Shown: positions 17,686 through 26,379 of the stretch, in pieces | How positions within the stretch are numbered: the first letter of the stretch is position 1 | How the letters are laid out: each line of letters opens with the position of its first letter | Assembly (NCBI RefSeq): GCF_006717095.1 | Contig: NZ_VFQE01000001.1 | Location: forward strand, 2,170,001 to 2,234,000 | DNA: 64,000 nucleotides | Reading direction: 5' to 3' | Source: Blastococcus colisei | GTDB lineage: Bacteria > Actinomycetota > Actinomycetes > Mycobacteriales > Geodermatophilaceae | Notes under the pieces: model-generated | What the model saw: only the letters and a program-made list of their open reading frames with translations | What the model was told of the DNA's origin: nothing | Database searches by the model: none | Program-made: the position numbers and the translations under genes

Positions 17686-18222
17686 ATGGTCGGGACGCCG
17701 CAGTCGACGGCCCTGATGGAGCGGACGGCGGAGGTGTCGCCGACCGGAGCCGAACCCGCCGTCCCGGCGCCGCGCCTGCCCGGAGCCGCCCTGGTGGACC
17801 GTGCCGTGGAGGTGAACCAGCGCATCGCGCCGACGTTGCTGCGGCTGGCCCTCGCGGTCGTGTTCGTGTGGTTCGGCGCCCTGAAGCTCGTCGGCTCGAG
17901 CCCGGTGTACGACCTGATCGCGCAGACGCTGCCCTTCATCGACGCCGACCTCAGCGTGCCGGCGCTCGGCGTCGTCGAGATCGTCCTCGGGCTGGCGCTG
18001 GCAGCCGGTGTGCTGCCCCGCATCACCCTGCTCGTGCTCTGCGGGCACCTGGCCGGCACGTTCCTCACGTTCGTGACGGCGTCGGAGCTCATGTGGACGT
18101 CCAACCCGCTGGAGCTCACCGCCGACGGCGAGTTCGTGGTGAAGAACCTGGTGCTGATCACCGCGGCACTGGTCCTGATCGGCTGGTACAGCCGGCGGGC
18201 CGAGGAGCGACGCGCCGCCTGA
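17686..18222 (+). CDS. DoxX / DUF417-like membrane protein
   Basis: A 178-residue protein with four transmembrane helices after an approximately 45-residue cytoplasmic N-terminus. LLRLALAVVFVWFGALKLVG and EIVLGLALAAGVLPR are the typical DoxX/YkgB segments. AGGAG lies 6 nt before ATG 17686; ATG 17680 is too close to that site. Function unknown; family members have been linked to respiratory or redox roles. The gene is closed off by a very strong terminator. Confidence 0.7.
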   Translation: MVGTPQSTALMERTAEVSPTGAEPAVPAPRLPGAALVDRAVEVNQRIAPTLLRLALAVVFVWFGALKLVGSSPVYDLIAQTLPFIDADLSVPALGVVEIVLGLALAAGVLPRITLLVLCGHLAGTFLTFVTASELMWTSNPLELTADGEFVVKNLVLITAALVLIGWYSRRAEERRAA

Positions 18223-18230
18223 GCTGCCCT

Positions 18231-18277
18231 CGCGCCAGAAGGCACCCGTCCGCCGCGGACGGGTGCCTTCTGGCGCG
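18231..18277. terminator. very strong bidirectional hairpin
   Basis: The two 23-nt arms (18231-18253 and 18255-18277) are exact reverse complements around a single base, so a stem of about 21 bp with a small loop can form. It starts 8 nt after the DoxX-like stop codon. No T-run follows. Confidence 0.8.
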
Positions 18278-18302
18278 ACCGCGCGTCATGCGGTGTCGGA
18301 CG

Positions 18303-18317
18303 TAACGATCGTCGTTA
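18303..18317. promoter_or_regulatory. TAACGA-TCG-TCGTTA operator candidate
   Basis: A perfect 6-3-6 inverted repeat directly upstream of the DUF2975 gene, overlapping its likely -10 region. The XRE-type regulator encoded next is the obvious candidate to bind it. Confidence 0.5.
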
Positions 18318-18328
18318 TGGTCCGGCGC

Positions 18329-18952
18329 ATGCAGACGACGGTGAAGCCCCTGCTCGGACCCCGCGCGGCGGGCGCCTATGCCGTCCTGCTGCTCCTGGTC
18401 GCAGCCGGAGCCGCCCTCCTCGCGGCCGGCGTGCTGTTCACCGGGGTGACGCGGGACGCGGCCGACGTGACGGTGTACCTGAGCAACAGCGTGCGGCTGG
18501 ACCTGGACGACCGACTGGACCTGCCCGAGGGAGCGGCCCTGCTCGGGAACCTGCTACCGGTCCAGCTCCACGTCCCCGATCTGCCCCTGGACGTGCGGCT
18601 GCTCGCGCAGTCGGGCGACGCCCTGCTGCTCCTCTCGATCGCGGTCGGTGCGCTGGCACTGGCCCAGGTCCTGCGGACCGTCCGGGCGGGACGGCCGTTC
18701 GCGAGGCGCAACGCCACGTGGCTCGCGGTCGTCGCCGGTGCCGTCGTCGTGGGCGGCTGCATCCCGCCGGTGCTGCGCAACGTGGGCGCCCAGGCGGCCC
18801 TGGGCCACCTGGAGGTGCGCGGGGACCCGCCCTTCGTGACCTGGTCGTCGTTCACCTGGACACCCCTGCTGCTCGGGATCGTGGTCCTGGGCATCGCGGA
18901 GGCGTTCCGGCGAGGGGCGGCGATGGCCGACGACGTCGACGGGCTCGTGTGA
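18329..18952 (+). CDS. DUF2975 membrane protein
   Basis: A 207-residue protein with four transmembrane helices (about residues 13-38, 97-118, 132-155 and 178-196) and an extracytoplasmic loop between the first two. Arrangement and the downstream partner match the DUF2975 family (YoaS type), which is nearly always encoded with a small XRE/YozG regulator. ATG 18329 was chosen; ATG 18317 would add MVRR and lies within the operator. Function unknown. The stop overlaps the next GTG by 4 bp. Confidence 0.72.
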   Translation: MQTTVKPLLGPRAAGAYAVLLLLVAAGAALLAAGVLFTGVTRDAADVTVYLSNSVRLDLDDRLDLPEGAALLGNLLPVQLHVPDLPLDVRLLAQSGDALLLLSIAVGALALAQVLRTVRAGRPFARRNATWLAVVAGAVVVGGCIPPVLRNVGAQAALGHLEVRGDPPFVTWSSFTWTPLLLGIVVLGIAEAFRRGAAMADDVDGLV

Positions 18953-19194
18953 CCGGCGGCTCCACCGACACCGACCCTGCCGGCCATCGCATCGTCTGCC
19001 GCATGGACGTGCTGCTGGCCGAGCGCGGGATGACGCTGGCCGAGCTCGCCGACCGCGCCGGGGTGTCGGTGGTGAACCTGTCGGTGCTGAAGAACAACCG
19101 CGCCCGGGCCGTCCGCTTCTCCACGCTGACCGCCGTGTGCGACGCCCTCGACTGCCGTCCCGGCGACCTCCTGGACGTCGCCCCGCGCGGCTGA
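18949..19194 (+). CDS. small XRE-family regulator (YozG-like)
   Basis: An 81-residue protein that is almost only an HTH domain: [42 protein letters not shown]'s core and [11 protein letters not shown] at the C-terminus. The GTGA overlap with the DUF2975 gene supports the GTG at 18949, although an internal ATG at 19003 starts the domain proper. It probably regulates its own two-gene operon through the upstream inverted repeat. Confidence 0.8.
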   Translation: MTGGSTDTDPAGHRIVCRMDVLLAERGMTLAELADRAGVSVVNLSVLKNNRARAVRFSTLTAVCDALDCRPGDLLDVAPRG

Positions 19195-19304
19195 CCCGAT
19201 CCCCGCGACGGCGCGCAGAAAGTCACTGGCGACCGATGACTTCCGAGCGCACCCTGCGTCTGACAGGGGACAGCAGTTCTGCGGGGGACGAGGTGAGGAG
19301 CCCG

Positions 19305-20285
19305 ATGACGACCCACGCACCGCTCGCGATCGAGGCCACGGGGCTGGCGAAGTCGTTCGGCGACACGCACGCCGTCGCCGGGGTCGACCTGGCCGTCCCC
19401 GAGGGGGCCATCTACGGGGTCCTGGGGCCCAACGGGGCGGGGAAGACGACGGTCATCCGCATGCTGGCCACGCTCATCCCGCCGGACGCCGGAACCGCCC
19501 GGGTGCTGGGGCACGACATCGGCACCGAGGGCGACGCCGTCCGCGGCCTGGTCAGCCTGACCGGGCAGCTGGCGTCGGTGGACGAGGAGCTGACCGGCCG
19601 GGAGAACCTGATCCTGCTCGGCCGGCTGCTCGGGCTGTCCCGCGCCGCGTCCCGCGCCCGCGCGGACGAACTGCTCGACGCGTTCGGCATCGCCGAGGCG
19701 GCCGGCCGGCTGGTGAAGCACTACTCCGGCGGGATGCGCCGGCGGCTGGACATCGCCGCCAGCATCGTCGTCACGCCGCGGCTGATGTTCCTCGACGAGC
19801 CGACCACCGGCCTGGACCCGCGCTCGCGTGGGCAGGTCTGGGAGATCGCCCGGGCACTCCAGGCGGGCGGGACGACGATCCTGCTCTGCACCCAGTACCT
19901 GGAGGAGGCCGACCAGCTGGCCGACGGGATCGCCGTGATCGACCGCGGCCGGGTGATCGCCGAGGGCACGCCGGGGCAGCTCAAGGCGTCGGTGGGCGCC
20001 GGCGGGCTGCACGTGCGGCTGCTGGAGGCCGACCGTCGTCCCGAGGCCGCCGGCATCCTCGAGCGCGCCGTCGGCGCCGTCGTCCTCGAGCCCGACCCGG
20101 CCGCCCTGTCGGTGTCCTGCTCGGACGCGGCCAGGGCCGCGGACGGCGTGGCCGCGCTGGCCCACGCCGGGCTCGGCATCGCGGAGTTCTCCCTCGGCCA
20201 GCCCAGCCTGGACGAGGTCTTCCTGGCGCTCACCGGTCACCTGGCCGAGGAGCACGACCCGACGCTCGAGGAGCAGCCGTCATGA
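19305..20285 (+). CDS. ABC transporter ATP-binding protein, DrrA type
   Basis: A 326-residue ABC ATPase. Walker A is GPNGAGKTT, the Q-loop lies in [19 protein letters not shown]'s core, the signature is YSGGMRRR, Walker B is [13 protein letters not shown], and the switch His seen in many ABC proteins is replaced by Gln in CTQYLEEAD, as is usual in the DrrA group. The C-terminal 80 residues match the daunorubicin-resistance extension. With the permease encoded next it forms an exporter for a drug or lipid-like molecule. ATG 19305 follows GAGGAG. Confidence 0.92.
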   Translation: MTTHAPLAIEATGLAKSFGDTHAVAGVDLAVPEGAIYGVLGPNGAGKTTVIRMLATLIPPDAGTARVLGHDIGTEGDAVRGLVSLTGQLASVDEELTGRENLILLGRLLGLSRAASRARADELLDAFGIAEAAGRLVKHYSGGMRRRLDIAASIVVTPRLMFLDEPTTGLDPRSRGQVWEIARALQAGGTTILLCTQYLEEADQLADGIAVIDRGRVIAEGTPGQLKASVGAGGLHVRLLEADRRPEAAGILERAVGAVVLEPDPAALSVSCSDAARAADGVAALAHAGLGIAEFSLGQPSLDEVFLALTGHLAEEHDPTLEEQPS

Positions 20286-21118
20286 GCAGCGCCACCTCGG
20301 TGACCGACGGCGCCGACACCGCCGCCGTCCGCAAGGCCATCGCGACCACCGCCCGCCCGCCGCGGCCCGGGGCCCTGTCGACGGCGCTGACGTTCGGCTG
20401 GCGCGGCATGCTCAAGGTCAAGCACGTGCCCGAGCAGCTGGTCGACGTCACGATCACGCCGGTCATGTTCCTGCTGATGTTCACGTACCTGTTCGGTGGG
20501 GCGATCGCCGGCTCCACCAGTGCGTACCTGGACTACACGCTGCCGGGGCTGCTGGTCATGTCGGTGCTGTTCACGACGGTGTATTCCGGCATCTCGCTGA
20601 ACACCGACCTGACGAAGGGCGTCGTGGACCGGTTCCGGTCGCTGCCGATCTGGCGCCCGGCCCCGCTGCTCGGAGCACTGCTCGGGGACAGCGTCCGGTA
20701 CGTCGTCGCCGGCACGGTGATCATCGTGGTGGGCGTCGCGCTCGGGTACCGCCCGGACGCCGGGTTCGCCGGCGCGGTCGCGGCCCTGGCGCTCGTGGTG
20801 GTGTTCTCGTTCGGGCTGTCGTGGGTCTTCTCGGTGCTCGGCCTGCTGCTGCGGTCGCCGAACGCGGTGATGAACACCGGCTTCATGGCGATCTTCCCGC
20901 TGACCTTCCTGTCCAACGTCTTCGTCGACCCGGCGACCCTGCCCGGGCCGCTGCAGGCCTTCGTCGAGGTCAACCCGATCTCGATCCTGGCGACGGCGTG
21001 CCGTTCGCTGATGGACGGCACCCCGGACGGCGAGGCGATCGTGATCTCCCTGGCCGTCGCCGCCGCGCTGGCCGCGATCTTCCTGCCGATCACGACCCGG
21101 CTCTACCGGAGTCGATGA
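20282..21118 (+). CDS. ABC-2 type transporter permease, DrrB type
   Basis: A 278-residue membrane protein with six predicted helices and the ABC-2 layout: [20 protein letters not shown]'s core, an [12 protein letters not shown] second segment, the [16 protein letters not shown] coupling region, and [11 protein letters not shown] near the C-terminus. ATG overlaps the ATPase stop (ATGA), as in drrAB-type operons. It should dimerise and export a hydrophobic substrate using the adjacent ATPase. Confidence 0.92.
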   Translation: MSSATSVTDGADTAAVRKAIATTARPPRPGALSTALTFGWRGMLKVKHVPEQLVDVTITPVMFLLMFTYLFGGAIAGSTSAYLDYTLPGLLVMSVLFTTVYSGISLNTDLTKGVVDRFRSLPIWRPAPLLGALLGDSVRYVVAGTVIIVVGVALGYRPDAGFAGAVAALALVVVFSFGLSWVFSVLGLLLRSPNAVMNTGFMAIFPLTFLSNVFVDPATLPGPLQAFVEVNPISILATACRSLMDGTPDGEAIVISLAVAAALAAIFLPITTRLYRSR

Positions 21119-21122
21119 GGGA

Positions 21123-21503
21123 TCAGGCCCGCGGCAGGGGAGTCGACGCGTAGGCGAGCAGCTGCCACTCGCCGGTGTCCCTCGTCCACACCGCGAGGGC
21201 GAGGACGTCGAGCGTCTTCGGCGTGCCCTCGACGAGCAGGTCGGCGTTCATGCGGCCGACGACGACGGCGGTGTCACCGAGGACGTCGACCCGCTCCACC
21301 GGGTGGTCCAGGCGCGAGTAGTCGTAGTAACCGTTCCCGATCTTGGCCAGGTACTCGGCCTTGGTGTCGCGGACGCCGCTGGAGTGCGCGTAGCTGAGCC
21401 GGTCGTGGAACAACCGCTCGAGCGCCGGCAGGTCCGGGCCCAGCAGGGCCTCGTAGCGGCGGTCCTCCGCGGCCAGCACCTCGGCGACGACGTCATCGGT
21501 CAT
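21123..21503 (-). CDS. SnoaL/DUF4440-like nuclear transport factor 2 fold protein
   Basis: A 126-residue NTF2-like cone-fold protein: an N-terminal helix with AEDRRYEALLGPDLPALERLF's core, LSYAHSSG, TKAEYLAKI, VVVGRMNADL and LAVWTRDTGEWQLLAYASTPL's core. Members act as isomerases, cyclases or binding proteins; no specific role can be assigned. ATG 21503 is preferred; a GTG 9 nt upstream is possible. It converges with the ABC permease gene with only 4 nt between the stops. Confidence 0.7.
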   Translation of the reverse strand: MTDDVVAEVLAAEDRRYEALLGPDLPALERLFHDRLSYAHSSGVRDTKAEYLAKIGNGYYDYSRLDHPVERVDVLGDTAVVVGRMNADLLVEGTPKTLDVLALAVWTRDTGEWQLLAYASTPLPRA

Positions 21504-21528
21504 GGTGGGCACGCTAGTCGGGCCGGGC

Positions 21529-21918
21529 CTAGGGCTTGACCGCCAGCACGGGACGGTCGGCGTCGAGCAGTATCCGCTGGGCGCTGCTGCCCATGAGGAG
21601 CTTGCCGACCGGCGACCGCCTCCGCAGGCCGATCACGATGACGGAGGCGTCGACCTGCCGGGCCACGCGGAGGATCTCGTCAGCCGCCTCGCCGGAGTGC
21701 GTGGTCCGCCGGAGCTCCAGCGCGACGCCGTCGGCCTCGGCCCGCTCGGACATCCGGCGGACGGCGTCGTCGGGTGCGGCGTCGACGCTGACCGGTGCAC
21801 CGCCGCGGGGGGAGTTGAGGACGACCAGCGGTTCGCTGCGACGCCGGGCCTCCTGCAGGGCCGCGGAGAAGGCGGCGTCGCCCTCCGGCGTGGGGACGTA
21901 GCCGACCAGGACGGTCAT
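21529..21918 (-). CDS. universal stress protein (UspA family)
   Basis: A 129-residue single-domain Usp. The C-terminal ATP-binding motif is visible as GLRRRSPVGKLLMGSSAQRIL's core (G-2x-G-9x-G-S/T pattern), with VLVGYVPTPEG at the N-terminus. The ATG overlaps the stop codon of tctA by 4 bp, so it is translated as the last gene of the tctCBA operon. That suggests ATP- or stress-linked modulation of carboxylate uptake, an inference from context only. Confidence 0.85.
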   Translation of the reverse strand: MTVLVGYVPTPEGDAAFSAALQEARRRSEPLVVLNSPRGGAPVSVDAAPDDAVRRMSERAEADGVALELRRTTHSGEAADEILRVARQVDASVIVIGLRRRSPVGKLLMGSSAQRILLDADRPVLAVKP

Positions 21919-23432
21919 ACCAGCTCCTTGGTGTCGCTCCGGTGCTCGGCCTGACGCCGGCGGGGAAGGGCGGACCGGATCATCGGCAGGAACGCGACCA
22001 GCAGGAAGATCACCAGCAGCGTGCCCGAGATCGGTCGGGCGAAGAACTCGAAGGCATCGCCGTCGAAGATCAGCAGCGACCGGCGCAGCGAGTCCTCGAG
22101 CAGGGTGCCGAGGACGAAGGCCAGCAGCAGCGGTCCCGGGTCGAAGCCGACCTTCTTCATCAGGTAGCCGAGCAGGCCGAAGACGATGACCAGGATGATG
22201 TCGAACACGCTGTTGTTGACGGTGTAGACGCCGATCAGCGTGATCAGGACCGTGATCGGGGCGAGGATCGCCGGCCGGACCCGCAGGATCTTCACGAAGA
22301 GGCCGACCAGCGGGATGCTCATGATCAGCAACAGGATGTTGCCGACGTACATCGAGTTGACGACGCCCCAGAAGAGCTCCGGCTCATCGGTGACCAGCCG
22401 CGGGCCCGGCGGGACGCCCTGGATGAGCAGCGCGCCGAAGATGACGGCCATGGTGGCGTTGGCCGGGATGCCGAGCGTGAGCAGCGGGATGAACGACGAC
22501 GTCGCCGCGGCGTTGTTCGCCGTCTCCGGGCCGGCCACGCCTTCGACCGCGCCCTTGCCGAACCGCTCCGGCGTCTTCGACCGCTTCTTCTCCACCGCGT
22601 AGGCGGCCAGCGAGGACAGGGTCGCCCCACCACCGGGCAGGATCCCGAGGACGAAGCCGAGCACCGAGCCGCGGCCGATCGCACCAGAGGAGCGACGCAG
22701 GTCCGTGCGGGAGGGCCAGACGTTGGCCACCTTCGCCGGCGCCTGGGCGGAGGTGTGCCGCTCCTCGAGGTTGTAGAGGATCTCCCCGAGGCCGAACAGA
22801 CCCATCGCGATCGGCACGAAGTCCAGGCCGTCGGCCAGGTTCAGGCTGCCGAAGGTGAACCGTTCACCGCCGGTGAAGGCGTCCCGGCCGACGGTGGCGA
22901 GCAGCAGGCCGATGCAGGCGGCGACGACCGCCTTGAGCCGGCTGCCGCTGCTGACGGTCGCCACCAGGAGGATGCCGAGGAGGGCCAGCGCGGTGTACTC
23001 CGGCGGCCCGAAGTCGAGGGCGAAACCTGCGACGACGGGGGCGAGGAACGACAGCGCGACGATCGAGATCGTGCCGCCGACGAACGAGCCGATCGCCGCG
23101 ATGCCCAGCGCGGTGCCGGCCTTGCCCTGGCGGGCCAGGGCGTGGCCGTCGAACACCGTGACCACCGACGACGCCTCGCCGGGCAGCTTGAGCAGGACCG
23201 AGGTGATCGTGCCGCCGTACTGGGCGCCGTAGAAGATCCCGGCCAGCATGATGATCGAGGTCACCGGCTCGAGGCCGATGGTGATCGGCAGCAGGATCGC
23301 GATGGTGGCGGCGGGCCCGAGGCCCGGCAGTACGCCGACCAGCATGCCGACGACGACGCCGATCAGGCAGTAGAGCAGGTTGGTGGGTTCCAGGACGACG
23401 GAGAAGCCGGCGAGCACCGGGGCGAGGTCCAC
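21915..23432 (-). CDS. tctA: tripartite tricarboxylate transporter large permease (TctA)
   Basis: A 505-residue membrane protein with about 12 helices. The TctA signatures are GVLPGLGPAATIAILLPIT's core (N-terminal repeat) and GILPGGGATLSSLAAY in the second half, plus GVAGPETANNAAATSSFIPLL's core. It forms the transport channel with TctB, supplied with substrate by the TctC binding protein. GTG start 23432 lies 12 nt after the tctB stop. The neighbouring catabolic operon suggests hexarates as the substrate. Confidence 0.93.
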   Translation of the reverse strand: MDLAPVLAGFSVVLEPTNLLYCLIGVVVGMLVGVLPGLGPAATIAILLPITIGLEPVTSIIMLAGIFYGAQYGGTITSVLLKLPGEASSVVTVFDGHALARQGKAGTALGIAAIGSFVGGTISIVALSFLAPVVAGFALDFGPPEYTALALLGILLVATVSSGSRLKAVVAACIGLLLATVGRDAFTGGERFTFGSLNLADGLDFVPIAMGLFGLGEILYNLEERHTSAQAPAKVANVWPSRTDLRRSSGAIGRGSVLGFVLGILPGGGATLSSLAAYAVEKKRSKTPERFGKGAVEGVAGPETANNAAATSSFIPLLTLGIPANATMAVIFGALLIQGVPPGPRLVTDEPELFWGVVNSMYVGNILLLIMSIPLVGLFVKILRVRPAILAPITVLITLIGVYTVNNSVFDIILVIVFGLLGYLMKKVGFDPGPLLLAFVLGTLLEDSLRRSLLIFDGDAFEFFARPISGTLLVIFLLVAFLPMIRSALPRRRQAEHRSDTKELV

Positions 23433-23444
23433 TCGGACGCTCCT

Positions 23445-24080
23445 TCAGAACAGGTGCGGGATGGGGACCGAGAGGGCCGCCACGAAGATGAGGTAGAACG
23501 CGACCACCACGCCGAGGCTGACGACGACCGACGTGCGCCAGCCCTCGCCGCCCAGGAAGCGCAGCCAGACGAAGGCGAGCAGGGCGGCGGGGATCTCGAA
23601 GCCGATGACCCCGATGACGGCGACGAAGACCACCATCGTCGCCAGGCCGGCCAGGACCAGCCAGGAGGAGCGGGAGAAGCGCTCGGCGTCGGAGGTGCCG
23701 CGGGCGGTGGCCGCCAGCGCGAGGCCCAGGACCACGATCAGGATGCTCAGGATCGTCGGCCAGGTGCCCGAGCCGGGGTTGCCGGCGCTCCCGGCGCCGA
23801 GCGAGAGCGAGCCGACCAGGGCGGCAGCCCCGAGCGCCACGACCAGGGTGGCCACGACCAGATTCGTGGCCGTGCCCGCCGGCGGCGGGCGGTGCTCTGC
23901 GTCGTGCTCGAACTGGTGGACCGCGTCCTCGAGGTCGTGCAGCGTCGAGGGCGTGCGGTCGCCGTCCGTTCCCGAGCCGGCAGGGGACGCGGCTCCGGCG
24001 TCCCCCTGGGGGGAGGCCCCGGCGGCCGTGCGGCCGCCGGGGCTCCCCGGGGTGTGAGCCCCGTCGTGCGCAGAACTCAC
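23445..24080 (-). CDS. tctB: tripartite tricarboxylate transporter small subunit (TctB)
   Basis: A 211-residue membrane protein with four helices from about residue 70 on, including SGTWPTILSILIVVLGL, typical of TctB. The first 65 residues are an unusually long, Gly/Ala/Pro/Asp-rich, probably disordered cytoplasmic extension. GTG 24080 overlaps the tctC stop (GTGA); a longer ORF start upstream lies inside tctC and is not supported. Confidence 0.85.
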   Translation of the reverse strand: MSSAHDGAHTPGSPGGRTAAGASPQGDAGAASPAGSGTDGDRTPSTLHDLEDAVHQFEHDAEHRPPPAGTATNLVVATLVVALGAAALVGSLSLGAGSAGNPGSGTWPTILSILIVVLGLALAATARGTSDAERFSRSSWLVLAGLATMVVFVAVIGVIGFEIPAALLAFVWLRFLGGEGWRTSVVVSLGVVVAFYLIFVAALSVPIPHLF

Positions 24081-25093
24081 TGCTCTCCACCGAGGTCGAT
24101 GCCGTACTCCTCGACCACGGAGCGGTACTCCTCGAGGTTGTTGGTCCACCGCTCCCGGATCTCCTCGCCGTCGAGCTCGTTCGGGGTGAGCAGGTTGTCC
24201 TCGTTGAACTGCTGGTACGCCTCGTCCTCGAACGCCGCCTGGAAGCCCTCGCGCAGGGTCTGCAGGACGTCGTCCGGCGTGCCCTGGGGAGCGAAGACCG
24301 CGCGGGACTGCTGGACCGGCACGTCGTAGCCGGCCTCGACCGCGGTCGGGGTGTCGGGGAGGTAGCTCGGACGCTCCTCAGCGAAGGTCACGATCGGGGT
24401 GAGCTCGCCGGCCTCGATCTGCTCGATGGCCTCACCGAGCTGGATGGAGCCGACGTCCACCTGGCCACCCAGGACGGCGGTCAGCGTGGGCGAGCCGCCG
24501 TCGAAGGGGACGGCGGTGGCGTCGATGTCGGCCTGGGCGAAGAGCAGCTCCTGGGAGAGCTGGCTGCCGGTGCCCACACCGGTCGTGCCGAAAGTGATCG
24601 GACGGCCGGCGGCGGCGAGGTCCTCGACCGTCGTGAAGCCGGAGTTCGGTGAGGTGACGAGGACGTAGTCGTCGAGCGAGAGGCCGGTGACGATCTCGAA
24701 GTCGGCGATGTCGGGCGCCTCGCCCTCGCCCACCGCCAGCGGGGTGATGTAGGCCAGGCTGCCGTTGTAGACCATCAGCGTGTGGCCGTCGGCCTCCTCG
24801 CCGGCCAGTTCCTGGGCGGCCAGCGCGCCGTTGGCGCCGGGCTTGTTCTCGACGGTGACGGCGACACCCAGCTCGTCGGACAGGCCTTCGGCCGCCGCGC
24901 GGGCGATCAGGTCGGTGCTGCCACCGGGGTCCTGTCCCACGAAGATGGTGATCGGGTCGCCGCCGGGGAACTCCTCGCCCTCGGCCTCCGAGCCGCCGCC
25001 GCCGACGTTGCCGCCACAGGCGGCGAGGGAGAGGGCCAGAGCGAGTCCGGCACCGGTCGTCGCCCAGCGGCGCGCACGGTGGTTGGTGGTCAT
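24077..25093 (-). CDS. tctC: tripartite tricarboxylate transporter substrate-binding lipoprotein (TctC/Bug)
   Basis: A 338-residue extracytoplasmic binding protein. The signal peptide ends in a lipobox LAAC-GGN at about residue 25, followed by a Gly/Glu/Ser linker. Bug-family blocks are ITIFVGQDPGGSTDLIAR's core, VENKPGANGALAAQ, YNGSLAYITPLA, GTTGVGTGSQLSQELL's core and VPFDGGSPTLTAVLGG's core. ATG 25093 follows AGAGGAGAT. It is the first gene of tctCBA-usp and diverges from a LysR regulator. Its promoter shares a 14-bp block with the kdgD promoter, linking it to aldarate use. Confidence 0.92.
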   Translation of the reverse strand: MTTNHRARRWATTGAGLALALSLAACGGNVGGGGSEAEGEEFPGGDPITIFVGQDPGGSTDLIARAAAEGLSDELGVAVTVENKPGANGALAAQELAGEEADGHTLMVYNGSLAYITPLAVGEGEAPDIADFEIVTGLSLDDYVLVTSPNSGFTTVEDLAAAGRPITFGTTGVGTGSQLSQELLFAQADIDATAVPFDGGSPTLTAVLGGQVDVGSIQLGEAIEQIEAGELTPIVTFAEERPSYLPDTPTAVEAGYDVPVQQSRAVFAPQGTPDDVLQTLREGFQAAFEDEAYQQFNEDNLLTPNELDGEEIRERWTNNLEEYRSVVEEYGIDLGGEQ

Positions 25094-25166
25094 GTCGATC
25101 TCCTCTACGAGCAGCTCTTCAGCTGGTGTGGGGCTGTGAGTGGCGTCACTCAGCCCGGACCAGCGG

Positions 25167-25199
25167 AGCGTATGGAGCCCAGATCATGCCTGTCCAAGA
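25167..25199 (-). promoter_or_regulatory. tctC promoter with the TCTTGGACAGGCAT block
   Basis: On the minus strand TCTTGGACAGGCAT (25199-25186) provides a TTGGAC -35-like hexamer, followed after 19 nt by TACGCT (25172-25167). The same 14-mer and the same 19-nt spacing to TACGGT occur before kdgD. The site lies between tctC and the divergent LysR gene. Confidence 0.6.
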
Positions 25200-25230
25200 C
25201 CAGTGAAGCATTGATTGATACCTTGGCGGC

Positions 25231-26124
25231 ATGGCCTTCACGTTGGAGCAACTCCGCGGTTTCCTGGCCGTCGCCGAGGAGCTCCACTTCGGACGGGCGG
25301 CCGAGCGGCTGAAGATGACGCAGCCACCGCTCAGCCGCCAGATCCAGAAGCTCGAGCGGGTGGTCGGGGCGCAGCTGCTGGAGCGGGACAACCGGCGGGT
25401 GGCGCTGACCGCGGCCGGCGAGGTGTTCCTGGGCGAGGCCCGCAGGCTCCTCTCCCTCGCCGACACCGCGCCCGAGCTCGCCCGCCGGGTGTCGTCGGGA
25501 TCGCACGGGGTGGTGCGGATCGGGTTCACCGCCGCCTCCACCTACGGCACGCTGGGCCGGCTGCTCAACGAGGTGGCCCGCGGACTGCCCCACATCGGCC
25601 TCGACCTGCGCGAGATGGTCACCCGGGAGCAGATCGCTGCGCTGCTCAACGAGGAGGTCGACCTCGGGCTGGCTCGTCCGCCCTTCGACGCCGAGACCTT
25701 CGGTTCCCGCCTCCTGCACCGCGAGGCGCTGCTGGTCGCCGTCCCTACCGGGCACCGGCTGCTGGAGCTGGGCCGCGACGTGGTCGCGGACGACCTGGCG
25801 GCGGAGCCGGTGGTCATGCACTCACCCACCGAGGCGCGCTACTTCTACGACCTGGTCGTGAGCATGGTGCCCACGGCCTCCGGCAATGCCGTCCACACGG
25901 TCAGTCAGGTCCTCACCATGCTGTGGCTCGTCGCCGCGGGACGTGGCATCGCCTTCGTGCCGGCCTCGGCGGCGCGGCTGCCCATCGACGGTGTCGCGTT
26001 CGTCCGCCTCGAGACGCCGGTACCCGACCCCGTGGAGCTGCACCTGCTCTGGGCGAGAGGCTCCCGCAACCCGGCGTTGCGGCGGGTCCTCGAACTCCTC
26101 GAGCGGAGCGAGGAGACCTTCTGA
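25231..26124 (+). CDS. LysR family regulator of the aldarate genes
   Basis: A 297-residue LysR-type protein. The N-terminal HTH is AEELHFGRAAERLKMTQPPLSRQ's core, and the effector domain starts near residue 90 (VVRIGFTAASTYGTL). It sits between the tctCBA and kdgD operons, divergent from the first, and is the natural candidate to control both through the shared 14-bp block, with a hexarate or pathway intermediate as inducer. That effector is an inference. ATG 25231 has no strong ribosome site. Confidence 0.88.
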   Translation: MAFTLEQLRGFLAVAEELHFGRAAERLKMTQPPLSRQIQKLERVVGAQLLERDNRRVALTAAGEVFLGEARRLLSLADTAPELARRVSSGSHGVVRIGFTAASTYGTLGRLLNEVARGLPHIGLDLREMVTREQIAALLNEEVDLGLARPPFDAETFGSRLLHREALLVAVPTGHRLLELGRDVVADDLAAEPVVMHSPTEARYFYDLVVSMVPTASGNAVHTVSQVLTMLWLVAAGRGIAFVPASAARLPIDGVAFVRLETPVPDPVELHLLWARGSRNPALRRVLELLERSEETF

Positions 26125-26266
26125 CGCGTCCCGGCCACTCGACCTCGCGGTGTGGTGCTCGTCTGCGCGGTAGACCACGGGGACGGCGTCCACGCGGCGA
26201 GGGCGAGTGCTGCGCGACCGGCGGCCCGGCGCCATACCCGCGAGGCATCGCTCGATGCGAAACAAC

Positions 26267-26299
26267 TCTTGGACAGGCATCGTCGAGTCTTCCTACGGT
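26267..26299 (+). promoter_or_regulatory. kdgD operon promoter with the TCTTGGACAGGCAT block
   Basis: TCTTGGACAGGCAT (26267-26280) includes a TTGGAC -35-like hexamer, followed after 19 nt by TACGGT (26294-26299). Identical in block and spacing to the tctC promoter. The leader to the preferred start at 26380 is about 75 nt. Confidence 0.6.
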
Positions 26300-26379
26300 G
26301 ACGCCGACCACCGCTCGTGCCCACCGACGCCTCGCCGTCGGACACCCGCGGACCCGTCGGACCCCGAGGACCTGATCCC

